This document shows, piece by piece, positions 24,438 through 25,339 of a DNA stretch of 25,339 nucleotides (the first letter of the stretch is position 1; each line of letters starts with the position of its first letter). The DNA lies in the NCBI GenBank assembly GCA_937900675.1, contig CALCEA010000140.1:1-25339 (forward strand), read 5' to 3'. Source of the stretch: an uncultured Chitinophagaceae bacterium (GTDB lineage Bacteria; Bacteroidota; Bacteroidia; Chitinophagales; Chitinophagaceae). The notes beneath the pieces are model-generated. The model was given only the letters and a program-made list of their open reading frames with translations, was not told where the DNA came from and did not search any database. The translations under genes were made by a program, and so were the position numbers.

Positions 24438-24659
24438 TTATTTCTTTTTAGCAGCCTTCTTAGCAGCTTTCTTCTTAGGAGCAGCTTTTTTAGCAGCTTT
24501 CTTAGGAGCAGCTTTCTTAGCAGCTTTTTTAGGAGCAGCTTTCTTAGCAGCTTTCTTTACAGTTTTTTTAGCAGCTTTCTTAGGAGCAGCTTTTTTTACA
24601 GCTTTCTTAGCAGCTTTTTTTGGAGCAGCTTTCTTAGCAGCTTTTTTTGCAGTTGCCAT
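24438..24659 (-). CDS. Histone H1-like Lys/Ala repeat protein
   Basis: A 73-residue protein made almost only of KKAA and KKAAP units: 34 Lys, 29 Ala, 5 Pro, 2 Thr, 2 Val and the initiator Met, with no acidic, aromatic or Arg residues. The composition is that of the C-terminal tail of histone H1 and of bacterial Hc1/AlgP-like proteins, which bind and compact DNA or RNA by charge. No globular domain is present. It lies 73 nt after rpmA without a convincing terminator between them, and is followed by a strong one, so read-through from rplU-rpmA is likely. A -7-like TACTTTTA at 24693-24700 (one mismatch) might add its own promoter. The coding DNA is a run of imperfect short repeats, prone to length change. 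Confidence 0.85.
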   Translation of the reverse strand: MATAKKAAKKAAPKKAAKKAVKKAAPKKAAKKTVKKAAKKAAPKKAAKKAAPKKAAKKAAPKKKAAKKAAKKK

Positions 24660-24732
24660 GTTTTTTAGATTTAATGGTTAGTAAATATGCATTAAAAGTA
24701 AAAACTTTTTTAATAACTACAAAAATTTTTTT

Positions 24733-24999
24733 TTAAGCCACTACTTCCACTGGTAAAACAGAAACAGTTGTTTTGTTGTTTTTACCTTTTTTAAACTCTA
24801 CTACTCCGTTTGCAAGAGCGAATAAAGTATAATCAGATCCAACACCAACGTTCTTACCAGGGTGGTACTGAGTACCTCTTTGACGAATTAAGATATTGCC
24901 GTTTAAAGCTGGTTGACCACCATATATCTTAACGCCTAATCTTTTACTTTGTGAGTCACGGCCGTTCTTAACGGAACCTTCACCTTTCTTGTGTGCCAT
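24733..24999 (-). CDS. rpmA: 50S ribosomal protein L27
   Basis: An 88-residue protein starting MAHKKGEGSVKNGRDSQSKR, with LGVKIYGGQPALNGNILIRQRG and YHPGKNVGVGSDYTLFAL, the standard L27 core. L27 contacts the peptidyl transferase centre through its N-terminal tail. The tail starts directly at MAHKKG, with no Firmicutes-type cleavable extension. It is 11 nt after rplU, the usual pairing. Confidence 0.97.
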   Translation of the reverse strand: MAHKKGEGSVKNGRDSQSKRLGVKIYGGQPALNGNILIRQRGTQYHPGKNVGVGSDYTLFALANGVVEFKKGKNNKTTVSVLPVEVVA

Positions 25000-25010
25000 A
25001 GTATCTTAGT

Positions 25011-25310
25011 TTAAGCTATGTTTTCAATTTTGATTTGAGTATAATGCGTTCTGTGACCGTGTTTCTTGCGGAAACCCTTTCTTCTCTTCATTTTAAAAGC
25101 GATCACTTTGTCACCTTGAACTAAGTCGTTAGTAATTTCAGCTTTTACAACCGCCTTTGTAGCGAAAGAAATGCTTCCATTATTATCAACGAATAATACA
25201 TCGTTGAATTCAACTTTGTCTCCAGTTTTACCTTGCAGGTGAGGTACATACAAGCTATCTCCTGCTTGTACTTTGAATTGTTGTCCTGCGATTTTTACTA
25301 CTGCTAACAT
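25011..25310 (-). CDS. rplU: 50S ribosomal protein L21
   Basis: A 99-residue protein starting MLAVVKIAGQQFKVQAGD and containing the C-terminal signature block KMKRRKGFRKKHGHRTHYTQIKI. L21 binds 23S rRNA in the 50S subunit. The ATG at 25310 is chosen over a TTG three codons upstream, because L21 proteins begin with M-x-A-V/I-V-x-I-x-G-x-Q. First gene of the rplU-rpmA pair. Confidence 0.97.
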   Translation of the reverse strand: MLAVVKIAGQQFKVQAGDSLYVPHLQGKTGDKVEFNDVLFVDNNGSISFATKAVVKAEITNDLVQGDKVIAFKMKRRKGFRKKHGHRTHYTQIKIENIA

Positions 25311-25316
25311 AATGTC

Positions 25317-25324
25317 CAAAATTA
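25317..25324 (-). promoter_or_regulatory. Second, start-proximal -7-like box of rplU
   Basis: TAATTTTG on the minus strand matches TAnnTTTG and ends 6 nt before the rplU ATG. If used, the transcript would be nearly leaderless. It may be a chance match, since another box lies 14 nt upstream. Confidence 0.3.
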
Positions 25325-25330
25325 GGACGG

Positions 25331-25338
25331 CAAAGGTA
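25331..25338 (-). promoter_or_regulatory. -7 element of the rplU-rpmA promoter
   Basis: TACCTTTG on the minus strand matches TAnnTTTG exactly and ends 20 nt before the rplU ATG, giving a leader of about 15 nt like those of infA and carA here. The -33 region is outside the window. Confidence 0.6.
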
Positions 25339-25339
25339 A

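Noticed and set aside
24438..24659. Short-period DNA repeats resembling a tandem array or CRISPR
   Set aside because: The repeats are imperfect, have no spacers, and are explained by the KKAA codon pattern of the histone-like protein.
24721..24735. A-run/T-run after rpmA as a terminator
   Set aside because: It has no GC-containing stem, only A-T tracts, so I expect read-through into the histone-like gene.
25311..25319. TTG start for L21 three codons upstream
   Set aside because: L21 proteins start with the M-L-A-V-V-type sequence found at the ATG, and the upstream codons overlap a possible -7 box.

Overview
The window is about 25 kb of AT-rich chromosomal DNA from a member of the Bacteroidota, probably a Chitinophagaceae relative (the family is an inference from gene content and protein style). 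Three things support the phylum. The gene order is infA-rpmJ-rpsM-rpsK-rpsD-rpoA-rplQ followed by carA. Several genes are preceded by the TAnnTTTG -7 element typical of this phylum, and starts have A-rich rather than Shine-Dalgarno leaders. There is a TamB protein of the large Bacteroidota type and a zinc-free L36.

Layout. (1) 1-1650: a secreted TolB-like beta-propeller protein and a small four-helix membrane protein, closed by a strong terminator. (2) 1707-5527: the alpha-type ribosomal operon, with its own promoter before infA and a strong terminator after rplQ. Its spacers from rpsM onward are long and each carries one or more hairpins. (3) 5531-8631: carA, aroQ and a GT39-type membrane glycosyltransferase, tightly packed as one operon. 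(4) 8628-15065, minus strand: ggt and then tamB, whose non-ATG start lies 30 nt behind the ggt stop and in the same frame. (5) 15143-20008: a secreted M14 zinc peptidase and a secreted PIG-L deacetylase, co-oriented and 21 nt apart, with similar C-terminal alpha/beta domains. (6) 20021-22665: an APC-family permease divergent from a cytoplasmic GH13 glycosidase. (7) 22662-24353, minus: a PolX-type protein with an intact PHP nuclease site but a damaged polymerase site. (8) 24384-25338, minus: rplU, rpmA and a Lys/Ala-only histone-H1-like protein, ended by a terminator.

The ribosomal blocks are housekeeping. The ggt/M14/PIG-L group encodes three exported hydrolases that could together process gamma-glutamyl or cell-wall-derived peptides and amino sugars, but their substrates cannot be read from sequence. 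The genome is very compact here. Two convergent gene pairs overlap by 4 bp at their stop codons, and two promoters are built partly from the preceding terminator. No gene-free stretch exceeds 300 bases. I see no mobile element, CRISPR array, tRNA or rRNA. I did not find a clearly new multi-gene system. The best leads are the structured spacers of the ribosomal operon, the degenerate PolX polymerase domain and the ggt-tamB junction.
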